Assembly: GCA_945831585.1 (NCBI GenBank)
Contig: CAMACY010000016.1
Span: 1-32,745, forward strand
DNA from: an uncultured bacterium
Lineage (GTDB): Bacteria > Verrucomicrobiota > Verrucomicrobiia > Verrucomicrobiales > Akkermansiaceae
Length of the DNA: 32,745 nucleotides
Reading direction: 5' to 3'
The position numbers and the translations under genes are program-made. Below are positions 1 to 8,720 of the stretch, piece after piece; within the stretch, counting starts at the first letter, position 1; every line of letters begins with the position of its first letter. The notes under the pieces were generated by a model. The model ran no database searches. It was not told where the DNA came from and saw only the letters and a program-made list of their open reading frames with translations.

Positions 1-723
1 ACATTTAACTTTGGGCTTCTGCGCAGGGGTGGCGGGTATCAGCGCTGCGTGGTAGAGGGTGATGCACACTTCTTCTTCGGCGTTGACGGGGTGGAGGCAG
101 AGGTAGCGCGCCTGCATCAAATCGATATCCAGCGCGATGCTCTTTTCCCCGAGGGGTAGGTCAATCAGTGTGCGGGTGTGTAGGTCGGTATTCTGCAGTC
201 GGGTATCAAGCAGAAGTTGCGTAGCATGATCCCGGTTCACGAGCGTGCAGCGGAACGTGGCAGATGAGGGAGAAAGGGTGGAAATCCGGGTCTGACGGCG
301 CTTCATCCAGCGATTCAGCGCCCCGAAGCAGAGCGATTTGAGCCGCTTGGTCGGCAGGAAACAAGCGGCGAAGCGAGCGCACAACCCGAGCACATGCCAC
401 TGCCGACAATACGCAAGGTAGTCAGCGCGCGTGCAGGCGTGCGGCTCGAGCGTTGTTTCTAATTTTGACCATGATTTGAAGTGTGCCTGTGTGCCGAGCC
501 TGCCATCTTCAACAACAGGTATCAGCCCGCCGTGAAAGCGCTCGCAATGACCATCGGCGCGCTTGTTGAAACGAGGGCAGGTCGCGTAACAAAGCGGGGC
601 GGCACATTCCATGCAATGTTCCCCCCACATCATGGGGCAAAAGGCATCCCCTGGCGGCAGGAGCTCGTCCATCGTGGTGATGATGCGGGGGGAGAGCCGG
701 GCTGATAGGAAGTATTCAAACAT
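1..723 (-). CDS. FkbH-like HAD-IIIC family protein, N-terminal part (runs off left edge)
   Basis: An uninterrupted frame of 241 codons runs from an ATG at 723 to the left edge. An in-frame TAA lies 14 codons upstream, so this ATG is the first available. Near the N-terminus is a Cys-rich segment (FCPMMWGEHCMEC...LCYATC...GHCERF), then a WSKLE motif, then a mixed alpha/beta region. The last visible residues, KPKVKC, look like the beginning of the FkbH/HAD-IIIC core, which in family members reads about VKCVVWDLDNTLW. As I recall, FkbH-type proteins of gut bacteria carry a similar Cys-rich DGxCxRF N-terminal module and sit near polysaccharide genes. The catalytic DxDxT motif would lie outside the window, so activity cannot be judged. 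The coding frame and start are clear. The family call is inference from motif memory, and an iron-sulfur or zinc-binding protein of another family is the alternative. Confidence 0.6.
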   Translation of the reverse strand, partial: MFEYFLSARLSPRIITTMDELLPPGDAFCPMMWGEHCMECAAPLCYATCPRFNKRADGHCERFHGGLIPVVEDGRLGTQAHFKSWSKLETTLEPHACTRADYLAYCRQWHVLGLCARFAACFLPTKRLKSLCFGALNRWMKRRQTRISTLSPSSATFRCTLVNRDHATQLLLDTRLQNTDLHTRTLIDLPLGEKSIALDIDLMQARYLCLHPVNAEEEVCITLYHAALIPATPAQKPKVKC

Positions 724-773
724 GGAACCGGGGAGACCGTGTGGAGAATAGGTCGGTTAGACAGGAACGAACA

Positions 774-834
774 CAGTGGGGGAAGCCTGCTCGCTGCTCA
801 TGCGGCAGCTCGTTGAGCAGACCCTCCCCCACTG
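774..834 (-). terminator. Nested long hairpin downstream of mdh
   Basis: A perfect 10-bp outer stem (CAGTGGGGGA at 774-783 with TCCCCCACTG at 825-834) encloses a 6-bp stem (787-792 with 815-820). That in turn encloses a 5-bp stem (793-797 with 805-809). It lies 26 bases past the mdh stop, between mdh and the next minus-strand gene. No T-run follows on either strand, so a simple intrinsic terminator is not proven. It may be a 3'-end-stabilising structure or a Rho-type boundary. Confidence 0.45.
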
Positions 835-859
835 CGGAAAATACGAGAATGGTCGCGGA

Positions 860-1843
<984 letters not shown>

Positions 1844-1853
1844 AACGCACACG

Positions 1854-1882
1854 ATTATGCGCCGCACTGCGCCTGAAGTCAA
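1854..1882 (-). promoter_or_regulatory. mdh promoter, leaderless type
   Basis: On the minus strand, TTGACT (1877-1882) is separated by 17 nt from CATAAT (1854-1859). Only 10 nt separate the -10 box from the mdh ATG, so transcription should begin within a few bases of the start codon. Confidence 0.7.
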
Positions 1883-1954
1883 CCACGAAAAGCGCCCTGC
1901 GCTACCCTGTTCTCCGAAAAAGACGAAAGTTAGATGACTCTCTAGCAAATATGC

Positions 1955-1983
1955 TTGACTTTTTGTGTCATGTTCGCTACAGT
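1955..1983 (+). promoter_or_regulatory. Promoter of the outer-membrane protein gene
   Basis: TTGACT (1955-1960), a 17-nt spacer and TACAGT (1978-1983) form a housekeeping-type promoter in an AT-richer patch. The 95 nt between the -10 box and the ATG at 2079 give a conventional leader, unlike mdh on the other side. I see no riboswitch in the leader, only a small imperfect hairpin near 2034-2055. Confidence 0.6.
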
Positions 1984-2078
1984 ATCGGTGAACCGACCTA
2001 GATTGGGCTCTAGAAGAGAGCTCGAACTTTGTGCCTGACGACGCGCAGGGTCGGGACATTACCTCGAAATTATACACT

Positions 2079-3146
2079 ATGAAAGCCACCACCACTCTGT
2101 TGGCCGCCGCGCTGCTCAGCGCGCCGGTTTTTGCCGCGGCGGATGCCGATTTTGCAACGCTGCCCACGCTATCCGCCAAGCGCCTGAGCGGTGCCCTGAC
2201 CGCCGGTTATGAGACGCACTACTCCGGGCGCGGCATGGCGCCGACCAACGACATCACCGAGGGTGAGGGCTCGGAAATGATTGCTCTGCAGTACAGCTAC
2301 GACATGGGCACCAAGAGCCGCTGGAGCTGGGAGGGCGCCGTGGTCTACCGCATGATTTCCTCCGGCCACACACTGTATGGCAACCCGACCTTCGGCAGTT
2401 CCGTCGCGCAGGGGCTGGTGCTTGAGAAGGTGGGGTTGACTGCCGCCCAATGGGCAGGCTTGCAGGCTGCTGCGGCGGCGGGCGATCCGACGGCTGCCGT
2501 TCAGGTCGCCGGTCTGCAGGGGGCGATGAACGAGCTGGATAATACCCCTATCAAGCAGGCGAACATCGAGAACGAGTTTATCGTGCAGAACGGGCCCAAG
2601 TACACCACCAAGTACTGGAATGTGGCGCTGGGGCACACCTTTGTGCACGGCGGCATGTTGGGAGTGATGGCCAAGCACTACCGCGACCAGGGCGCCTCCT
2701 GCATCAACGAGGTGTTCATCCGCCCGGAGGTGACTCCCTTCCCCTGGCTTTCCATCGGTTGCGACACGCGCTTTAGCTTCCAGGGTATCACCGGTTGGTG
2801 GTTCATCCCCGATGTGACCTTCAAGGCACCCATCATCGGCACGCCCGAGGATGTGAAGCTGGCCGGCGTGGTGCAGTTCGGCATGTCCGCCACGGCTGAC
2901 TACTACGCCGCGCCCTACTTCGCCTGCGACAACGGCTCGCAAGCCTTCTGGATCAAGGTGTCGACCCCCTGGTTCGTGACGCCCGACTTCATCATCACCC
3001 CCAGCGTGAGCTTCAACTGGCTCGGCAAGGGCGGTGAACACGCCAACGTGCAGTCCGAATACTGCGCCTATTCGGGCAATCCTTCCAACGTGCCTTTCGA
3101 GAACTTCCGCATCATCGGCGGTCTGATGGCCACCTACAAATTCTGA
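2079..3146 (+). CDS. Secreted outer-membrane beta-barrel protein, function unknown
   Basis: This protein has 355 residues. It opens with a signal peptide, [19 protein letters not shown], with cleavage likely after AFA or ADA near residues 19-22. The mature part alternates aromatic and polar residues typical of beta-strands ([63 protein letters not shown]) and ends in [15 protein letters not shown]-terminal Phe is the usual Bam recognition signal of barrel proteins. An Ala-rich insertion ([23 protein letters not shown]) about one third of the way in probably forms an external loop. I do not recognise a named family; a porin-like channel is possible but unproven. The frame is open 16 codons further upstream, but the signal peptide fixes the start at 2079. 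The gene is monocistronic behind its own promoter. Confidence 0.85.
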   Translation: MKATTTLLAAALLSAPVFAAADADFATLPTLSAKRLSGALTAGYETHYSGRGMAPTNDITEGEGSEMIALQYSYDMGTKSRWSWEGAVVYRMISSGHTLYGNPTFGSSVAQGLVLEKVGLTAAQWAGLQAAAAAGDPTAAVQVAGLQGAMNELDNTPIKQANIENEFIVQNGPKYTTKYWNVALGHTFVHGGMLGVMAKHYRDQGASCINEVFIRPEVTPFPWLSIGCDTRFSFQGITGWWFIPDVTFKAPIIGTPEDVKLAGVVQFGMSATADYYAAPYFACDNGSQAFWIKVSTPWFVTPDFIITPSVSFNWLGKGGEHANVQSEYCAYSGNPSNVPFENFRIIGGLMATYKF

Positions 3147-3213
3147 TGGCAGCGCGGGCTTTTTTTGCTCGCATCGCATGGCCGACCATGCTATCCTGTC
3201 GGCATGCGGATTG

Positions 3214-3246
3214 AAGGCCGCCCGCGCCCCTTGGCCGGGCGGCCTT
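3214..3246. other. Perfect 11-bp hairpin between the OMP and synthetase genes
   Basis: AAGGCCGCCCG (3214-3224) pairs perfectly with CGGGCGGCCTT (3236-3246) across an 11-nt loop. It has no T-run. It sits 67 nt after the OMP stop and 46 nt before the next ATG. It could end transcription of the OMP gene or shape the 5' leader of the next message. Confidence 0.5.
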
Positions 3247-3292
3247 GCCGCAGCGGATGCCGCAGTCCCCTTTCCTTACATTCTTCCCGTTT

Positions 3293-5506
3293 ATGATTAA
3301 GCCGCAACAGCTTTTACCGCACCCCATCCATGTCTCCGGGCAGGAGAATGTCATCACCCCGGGCTTCTACATGCCCAACCGCCTGACGGTGGCCTCCGGC
3401 AAGGCGCTGCACCACCTGCTGGACGGCAAGGTGTGCTACCTGGTGGATCAGACCTTCCCCCCCGCGCCGGAAATCATGGCCTACCTGAAGAAGAAGAATG
3501 TGGAGATTGCCTACTTCGACTTCCGCCACACGACCTCGCGCGCCGTGCGCGAGCAGATTCTCGACCGCATGGCCACGGGCAAGAGCGTGGTGTTCCTGCC
3601 GGGCATGGCGGCCAAGGTGCGCGGCTGCATTGCGGATGTGCCCGCCCCCTTCCTCATGACGGTGGGCAGCCTGCACATCTCGCCCGTGCCCGTCTTTGTG
3701 GGCATGTACAACAACCGCTTCTACGGCATGTTCTCCGACACCGTGGAGCCCGGCTGCCGCGAGGAGATGTGCATCCTGCCCCAGCTGCACCCCGGCCCTC
3801 AGACCGGCGAGCGCGTGCTCTCGGCGTGGATGCAGAAGAGCAGCGAGCTTTTCTCCGCACATCCCATGCTGGCGGGCTCGCTAATCGGCGCCATCGTGCG
3901 CTCCATGCGCACCCACGGCAAGGTGGCCATCACCGACGGCATGACGGGTGACAAGCTGCCTTTCTACAAGGCGTTGGGCGTGGCCATGACCGTGGCTCCC
4001 GTGGTGAAGGCTCTGGGCGAGCCGCGTGTGGGTGTCATCCTGCCCCCCGGGGCGGGCGGCGTGATTGCCACGGTTTCCTGCCTGTTGGCGGGGGTGACGC
4101 CCGTGCTCATCAACTACGCCACCTCCAAGGCGGCGTTCGAGAGCACCGTGCGCCAGGCGGGGCTGACCCACTTTGTGACGGCGCGCAAGTTCCGCGCCAA
4201 GCTCACCAGCTTCCCCTGGCCGGAGGACGAGCAGTGCATCTACGTGGAGGATCTGCTCAAATCGTTGGACAAGAAGACGCTGGTGGCCAATGTGCTCATG
4301 GCCAAGCTCGCGCCCGCCAACCTCATCTGCAAGCGCTTCGAGACCGAAGCCCGCCGCAATAACGACGAGGCCATCATGCTCTTCACCAGCGGTTCGAGCG
4401 GTGAGCCCAAGGGTGTGGCGCTCACGCACCGCATGCTTCTGGCCAATGTGGCGCAGTGCGTCAGCCGCATCACCCTGGAGGGTGAGCACCGCTTCCTCGG
4501 CAGCCTGCCCATCTTCCACAGCTTCGGGCTGACGGTGACGATGATGCTGCCGCTGTTGATGGGCTACCCCATCGTCTCCTACCCCAACCCGACGGATGCC
4601 CGCACGCTCAACGAGCTCATCGAGAAGTACGCGCTGACGCTCGTTTGCTCCACCCCCACCTTTGCCCGCGCCATGCTGCGCCGCGCCAAGGACGACACCT
4701 TCCGCAGCGTGGTCTACTTCATCGTGGGGGCAGAGAAGCTGCAGGAGGAGCTCGACCGCGAATACCGCGAGCGCTGCGGCGTGCAGCTGCTGGAGGGCTA
4801 CGGGCTGACGGAGGCCACGCCTGTGTGCGGCGTGAACCTGCCGGATGCGCCGCCGGTGCCGGGCTCGTCCTTCTATGTGCCCGGCACGGTGAAGGGCAGC
4901 ATCGGCGCGGTGTTCCCCGGCATGGCCGTGCGCATCACCGATGTGGACGACGACAGCAAGGAGCTGGCGCTGACGGAGCGCGGCATGATTTGGCTCAAGG
5001 GAGCCAACATCTTCAACGGCTATGTGGGTCGCGCCGAGATGAATGCCGATATTTTCCACGACGGCTGGTTCAAGACCGGCGATATCGGCAGCGTGGATCT
5101 CAACGGCTTCCTGATTTTGGGCGGGCGACTCTCGCGCTTCTCGAAGGTGGGCGGCGAGATGGTGCCGCACGAGGGCGTGGAGCAGGCGATTACCGCCGCG
5201 CTCGGGCTCGACCCCGCAGCGGAGGAGGGCGTGCAGATTGCCGTGACCGGCGTGAGCGACCCGCAGAAGGGCGAGGCGCTGGTGCTGCTCTCTGCCCTGC
5301 CGCAACACCAGCGCAGCAGCGAGGAAAAGAACATCTTGGCGAACATCCGCGCAGCGCTGACCGCCCGCGACATTCCCACGCTCTGGGCGCCCAAGTATGT
5401 GGTGCCGGTGGAGTCCATCCCCGTGTTGCCCACGGGCAAGCTCGACCTGCGTTCCTGCAAGTTGCTGGCCGAGGAAGCCCTGGGCGAGAACGACCACGAG
5501 GCTTAA
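3293..5506 (+). CDS. Acyl-ACP/acyl-CoA synthetase with degenerate acyltransferase-like N-terminus (Aas-like)
   Basis: This 737-residue AMP-forming fatty-acid activating enzyme fits the length of E. coli Aas (about 719), which joins a lysophospholipid acyltransferase to an acyl-ACP synthetase. The synthetase half is intact. It has the P-loop MLFTSGSSGEPKG (362-374), the EGYGLTEATPV motif, KTGDIGSVDLNGFL near 594, and the catalytic Lys in LPTGKLDL (K716). The first 220 or so residues have a PlsC-like feel (GKSVVFLPGMAAKVRG, PVPVFVGMYNN), but I cannot find the HxxxxD catalytic motif. The acyltransferase is therefore probably inactive or very divergent. The start at 3293 is chosen because homologous-looking sequence begins there; a 16-codon extension is open. 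A TACATT box at 3277-3282 lies 10 nt before the ATG but has a poor -35. The likely role is recycling fatty acids into membrane lipid. Confidence 0.85.
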   Translation: MIKPQQLLPHPIHVSGQENVITPGFYMPNRLTVASGKALHHLLDGKVCYLVDQTFPPAPEIMAYLKKKNVEIAYFDFRHTTSRAVREQILDRMATGKSVVFLPGMAAKVRGCIADVPAPFLMTVGSLHISPVPVFVGMYNNRFYGMFSDTVEPGCREEMCILPQLHPGPQTGERVLSAWMQKSSELFSAHPMLAGSLIGAIVRSMRTHGKVAITDGMTGDKLPFYKALGVAMTVAPVVKALGEPRVGVILPPGAGGVIATVSCLLAGVTPVLINYATSKAAFESTVRQAGLTHFVTARKFRAKLTSFPWPEDEQCIYVEDLLKSLDKKTLVANVLMAKLAPANLICKRFETEARRNNDEAIMLFTSGSSGEPKGVALTHRMLLANVAQCVSRITLEGEHRFLGSLPIFHSFGLTVTMMLPLLMGYPIVSYPNPTDARTLNELIEKYALTLVCSTPTFARAMLRRAKDDTFRSVVYFIVGAEKLQEELDREYRERCGVQLLEGYGLTEATPVCGVNLPDAPPVPGSSFYVPGTVKGSIGAVFPGMAVRITDVDDDSKELALTERGMIWLKGANIFNGYVGRAEMNADIFHDGWFKTGDIGSVDLNGFLILGGRLSRFSKVGGEMVPHEGVEQAITAALGLDPAAEEGVQIAVTGVSDPQKGEALVLLSALPQHQRSSEEKNILANIRAALTARDIPTLWAPKYVVPVESIPVLPTGKLDLRSCKLLAEEALGENDHEA

Positions 5507-5531
5507 GGTTTTCCCCCTAAGCTCTCGCAAC

Positions 5532-5568
5532 ACAGCGCGCGCAGACCGCTTCGGTTTGCGCGCGCTGT
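5532..5568. terminator. Bidirectional terminator hairpin between convergent genes
   Basis: A stem of about 16 bp (5532-5547 with 5553-5568, one G-T pair) closes over a 5-nt GCTTC loop, with a short T-rich tail on the plus side (TTGTTA). It lies between the stops of the acyl-ACP synthetase (plus) and the GT4 gene (minus). Confidence 0.75.
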
Positions 5569-5606
5569 TGTTACAAGAATAAGCAAGCCCGGTACTGCTC
5601 TTTCTA

Positions 5607-6827
5607 CTAAACGCTCGTTGCGTGTCCGCAAATCTGACTCAGAGCCGGGCTAGGCTCCATCCTTTCCCCATGTAGCGTACAAAAAAGGACGCGCCAAGCT
5701 TGAGCGGCTGCTTCGGGGCTAAAACGATGCGCCTTCTCCATCGCCGCGCGCGCCATTCGCTCACGAATCTCCGAATGCTCCGCCAACTCCGCGAGCGCTG
5801 CCGTGTACTGATGCTCATGAAATGCCGGCAGAATACGACCGTTCACCCCATCGTCAATAAGATCATACACAGAAGAAAAACTGCCAAACGCCAGAGGCAC
5901 GCAACCCCGGCTCATCGCCTCATTCAAGACCAGCGGCACCCCTTCGAACACAGAGGTCATCAGCAGCAGGGATGATTCTTCGTAGAGTGTGGCCATCTCT
6001 GCCACCACCCCCAGCATCTGTACCCCCTCGATGTGCTCGCGCCGGATGCGCCGACGAAGATGCTCCTCCTGCGGACCGTTCCCCGCCATCACCAGAGTCC
6101 AGTCCTCATGCCCGGCTGCACGGAAGCGTTTCCAAATGTTCAGCAGGTAATCAACTCCCTTGTAATCCGCCAAGGCACCGGCAAACAACATTTGTTTTTT
6201 CTTTGCAAACGAAGCCTGCCCCGCCGGAGCAATCGTCAGGGGATTCGTAATCGCGCTGATTTTGTGATGAGGAATCCTCCCACAGAGGCTTTGCAAATCG
6301 GCTCGATAACGCTCGGAAAGCAAGACATAATGCCGACACAGATTCAGCAAATACAAGTGCCGTGCCGCATTTTCGCGCCTGATGCGTCCATATCGCAACA
6401 GGCTCAAGACCAAGCGCACCAGACGCCGAGGCAAGGGCGCAGGGAAAAAGGGTTTTGCCCTTGCCATCCGCTGGGCGTAGAGGGGGGAGCTGTGTTCCGC
6501 CACAATCAGCTTCTCCCGCCACGGATAATCTATCTCTCGGAATAAGAACTCGCTGGCCGCATAACTGTCTTGGTAAACAACAAAATCCACATCATGTCGC
6601 GCCAGATAATCTGCCACAAAGCGCACGTTCTCCGCGCTGTGTACCTGCTCGCGATTCGGCACCATGACACAGGATTCAGCCGCATCAGGCCATTCAGGCG
6701 TATCCGTTCCCAAGGAAAGAATTGTGATCTGAACCCCCTGACGGCACAGTTCTGCCGTCAGTACTCGTGTGACCTTCTCAATGCCGCGGAATCCCGGATA
6801 ATTATTGAGCAAGAACAGAACATTCAT
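5607..6827 (-). CDS. GT4-family glycosyltransferase
   Basis: This 406-residue, GT-B-fold retaining glycosyltransferase probably acts on the cytoplasmic face of the membrane during capsule, LPS or exopolysaccharide assembly. The acceptor domain opens with MNVLFLLNNYPGFRGIEKVTRVLTAEL. The donor domain begins at KKKQMLFAGALADYKGVDYLLNIWK. It contains the nucleotide-sugar motif SVFEGVPLVLNEAMSRGCVPLAF (E-x7-E type) and ends in a C-terminal helix (HRFSPEAAAQAWRVLF). The frame is open 17 codons further upstream, but family sequence starts at the ATG at 6827. A promoter at 6903-6931 gives a 75-nt leader. It stands alone, divergent from the licD operon. Its codon use looks more AT-rich than der or mdh, which fits an acquired glycan gene. 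Donor sugar and acceptor are unknown. Confidence 0.88.
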   Translation of the reverse strand: MNVLFLLNNYPGFRGIEKVTRVLTAELCRQGVQITILSLGTDTPEWPDAAESCVMVPNREQVHSAENVRFVADYLARHDVDFVVYQDSYAASEFLFREIDYPWREKLIVAEHSSPLYAQRMARAKPFFPAPLPRRLVRLVLSLLRYGRIRRENAARHLYLLNLCRHYVLLSERYRADLQSLCGRIPHHKISAITNPLTIAPAGQASFAKKKQMLFAGALADYKGVDYLLNIWKRFRAAGHEDWTLVMAGNGPQEEHLRRRIRREHIEGVQMLGVVAEMATLYEESSLLLMTSVFEGVPLVLNEAMSRGCVPLAFGSFSSVYDLIDDGVNGRILPAFHEHQYTAALAELAEHSEIRERMARAAMEKAHRFSPEAAAQAWRVLFCTLHGERMEPSPALSQICGHATSV

Positions 6828-6902
6828 ATCGATCCATGAACAGGCCAAAACATCCCAGAAGCAATCGCTGACGCTCAATCAACGACACACCAAATCGTAA
6901 GC

Positions 6903-6931
6903 AATGTACATCTTTCATGATGCTGTGTCAA
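6903..6931 (-). promoter_or_regulatory. Promoter of the GT4 gene
   Basis: On the minus strand, a consensus TTGACA (6926-6931) is followed by a 17-nt spacer and TACATT (6903-6908). The leader to the ATG at 6827 is about 70 nt. It is one of the best consensus promoters in the window. Confidence 0.7.
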
Positions 6932-7026
6932 GGTTAATTATCATTCTTAAGGAGTTATAGAGTCCGAGTATTCACTTTCGGATGTTCTTGAAATGCTCTT
7001 AGTGATTGATGCATCGCGGTTAACAG

Positions 7027-7053
7027 AGATACAGCATCATGAATGCTGTATCT
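7027..7053. repeat. Perfect 11-bp inverted repeat upstream of licD
   Basis: AGATACAGCAT (7027-7037) and ATGCTGTATCT (7043-7053) flank a 5-nt CATGA centre, ending 63 nt before the licD ATG. A weak plus-strand promoter (TTGATG 7006-7011, 18 nt, TACAGC 7030-7035) would place its -10 inside the left arm. The element could therefore be an operator or a leader hairpin for the licD operon. Confidence 0.55.
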
Positions 7054-7116
7054 TCCCGTGAGCTCACCTCTGTCTCCACAGGCGCCCTCACCTGACACGA
7101 GAGTCGAACCGAGTCT

Positions 7117-7980
7117 ATGTCAGACATTTTCCCTCATGATCGCCCCATGAATATGATCCGTGATATGCGCAGCATACAAATCCTCCAACTGAGCACCCTC
7201 AGGTTTATCTGTCGATTGTGTATGGAGCATCAACTCCGCTATTTTCTGGTGGGAGGGACACTGCTGGGAGCTATCCGGCATCGTGGCTTCATTCCGTGGG
7301 ACGACGATATTGACCTCGGCATGCCCCGGCGAGATTATGAACGCTTTACACAACTCATGCGGGAAGGTCATCATCCCTACCGGGTGTATATGATTGCCCG
7401 AGGGCAACGTTGCCATATTCCCTTTTGTAAGGTGTATGATCCTCGCACGCGCTTATGGGATGCACGGGGGCAGCAGCTCGCTGACGAGCCGGGACTTAGT
7501 GTCGACATCTTCCCTTACGATGGCTTCGGAGCATGCGAGTCGGCGGCCACCAAGCGTTTTCTTTTGGCCAATCGGCTGATGCGCTCCTTGGCGCTCTGCG
7601 GGATTCCGCTTAGCTCCGATGAACAATCGTCTAAGCGCTACATGTTCCACTTTCTCTGCCGGATCGTCGGAAAATCATTTCTGTATCATCAACTATGCCG
7701 TTGGTTGAAGAAGTGCGATTTTGACCATTCGAACTTCGTCGCAGGCACCAACGGTATGTACGGCGCCAAGGAAATCCAACCGGCGGAGGGATTCACCCGC
7801 ACCGTATTGGTGGAGTTTGAGGGCTTATCCGTCCCCGCTCCTGCCGGCTGGGAGCGCTACCTGCGCTCGCTCTACGGGGACTTTTGGCAGCTTCCCCCAC
7901 CGGAAAAGCGCTTCTGCCCGCACAACACCCTTGTCGAGCTCCGCGACGGGGCGGAATTTCCGGAACTTTCCGAAGCTTGA
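7117..7980 (+). CDS. LicD-family phosphotransferase
   Basis: This 287-residue protein belongs to the LicD/fukutin nucleotidyltransferase-fold family. Members transfer phosphocholine or polyol phosphate from a CDP-linked donor to a glycan. The signature YFLVGGTLLGAIRHRGFIPWDDDIDLGMPRRDYE contains the GG and DDDxD metal-binding residues. VDIFPYDGF and the late YGDFWQLPPPEKR segment are also typical. Length is normal for the family. The start at 7117 is the first ATG, and MNMIRDM at 7147 is a possible alternative. Only 6 nt separate its stop from the cytidylyltransferase gene, so the two are co-transcribed and the latter probably makes its donor. Polyol phosphate is therefore a more likely cargo than choline, because no choline kinase or transporter is present here. 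It looks more AT-rich than its surroundings. Confidence 0.9.
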   Translation: MSDIFPHDRPMNMIRDMRSIQILQLSTLRFICRLCMEHQLRYFLVGGTLLGAIRHRGFIPWDDDIDLGMPRRDYERFTQLMREGHHPYRVYMIARGQRCHIPFCKVYDPRTRLWDARGQQLADEPGLSVDIFPYDGFGACESAATKRFLLANRLMRSLALCGIPLSSDEQSSKRYMFHFLCRIVGKSFLYHQLCRWLKKCDFDHSNFVAGTNGMYGAKEIQPAEGFTRTVLVEFEGLSVPAPAGWERYLRSLYGDFWQLPPPEKRFCPHNTLVELRDGAEFPELSEA

Positions 7981-7986
7981 TTAGAG

Positions 7987-8718
7987 ATGAATATCGTCAT
8001 TATTTTTGCCGGAGGTGTCGGACAGCGCATGAGTCGCAAGGGACTGCCTAAGCAGTTTATTTTGGTGAATGAGGTTCCCATCATTATCCAAACGCTTCGG
8101 GCGTTTGAAAACCACCCCGATATTGATCAGATTTACATCTCGGTGCTTGACTCCTACCGTGAGTACATGGCGGATCTGGCGCAGCGCTATGGCATCGGTA
8201 AATTGCGTCGCATTGTGCCCGGCGGGGCTACGGGGCAGGATTCGATTTACAACGCCCTGAAGGTCGCCGCCGAGGAGCACTCTGCGGATGCCACAGTGCT
8301 GATTCACGATGGGGTGCGCCCCATTGTGTCGGCTGCGCTGATTTCGGATTGTTTACATGCGGTGGAGCAATACGGCAGCGCCGTTCCCTACAGCCCCTGC
8401 ACGGAGACGGTGATTACCAGCCGCGACGGCGTGCAGATTGATGGTGTGTTGCGGCGCGAGCATCTGTACAAGGCGCAAGCTCCGCAGGGGTTTCCTCTGG
8501 GGAAAATGCTCGATGCTCACGAGCGCGTGCGGTGCGAGTCGAGCGGCTATGAGGGCATGGTTGATTCAGCGTCTGTTTTTTACCATATGTATGGCTCGGT
8601 TCATTTGGTGCGTGGTAGCAGCAGCAATATTAAAATTACCAACCCGGAGGACGTGTTTATCCTCAAAGGCTTGCTGGAGTATCGCGATGCGGCGGAGGCG
8701 TTCGGCTTGGATTTTTGA
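7987..8718 (+). CDS. IspD/TarI-like cytidylyltransferase (probable alditol-5-phosphate cytidylyltransferase)
   Basis: This 243-residue cytoplasmic enzyme couples CTP to a phosphorylated polyol. FAGGVGQRMSRKGLPKQF is the CTP-binding loop with its Arg and Lys. IHDGVRPIVS corresponds to the HDxxRP motif, and KAQAPQGF and NIKITNPEDVFILKGL are the C-terminal substrate and dimer motifs. IspD of the isoprenoid pathway and TarI/ISPD of CDP-ribitol synthesis share this fold. The genomic setting, between licD and a sugar-nucleotide-type dehydrogenase, favours the TarI/ISPD role over methylerythritol phosphate synthesis. Sequence alone does not settle the polyol (ribitol, glycerol or another). The gene follows licD after 6 nt and precedes the SDR gene by 2 nt. 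Confidence 0.85.
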   Translation: MNIVIIFAGGVGQRMSRKGLPKQFILVNEVPIIIQTLRAFENHPDIDQIYISVLDSYREYMADLAQRYGIGKLRRIVPGGATGQDSIYNALKVAAEEHSADATVLIHDGVRPIVSAALISDCLHAVEQYGSAVPYSPCTETVITSRDGVQIDGVLRREHLYKAQAPQGFPLGKMLDAHERVRCESSGYEGMVDSASVFYHMYGSVHLVRGSSSNIKITNPEDVFILKGLLEYRDAAEAFGLDF

Positions 8719-8720
8719 CG

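Noticed and set aside
3151..3167. T7 run after the outer-membrane protein gene as an intrinsic terminator
   Set aside because: No stable stem precedes the T-run within a reasonable distance.
3165..3197. TTGCTC with an extended -10 TGCTATCCT as promoter of the synthetase gene
   Set aside because: The spacing is 21 nt and the -35 poor; the TACATT box nearer the ATG is an equally weak alternative, so neither is called.
3881..5533. A 550-codon minus-strand frame antisense to the acyl-ACP synthetase
   Set aside because: It has His/Ala/Arg-rich shadow composition without domains.
7095..7115. A tRNA-like T-loop string (GAGAGTCGAACC on plus, GGTTCGACTC on minus)
   Set aside because: The flanking bases do not form a T-stem, and no acceptor or anticodon arm fits; taken as chance.
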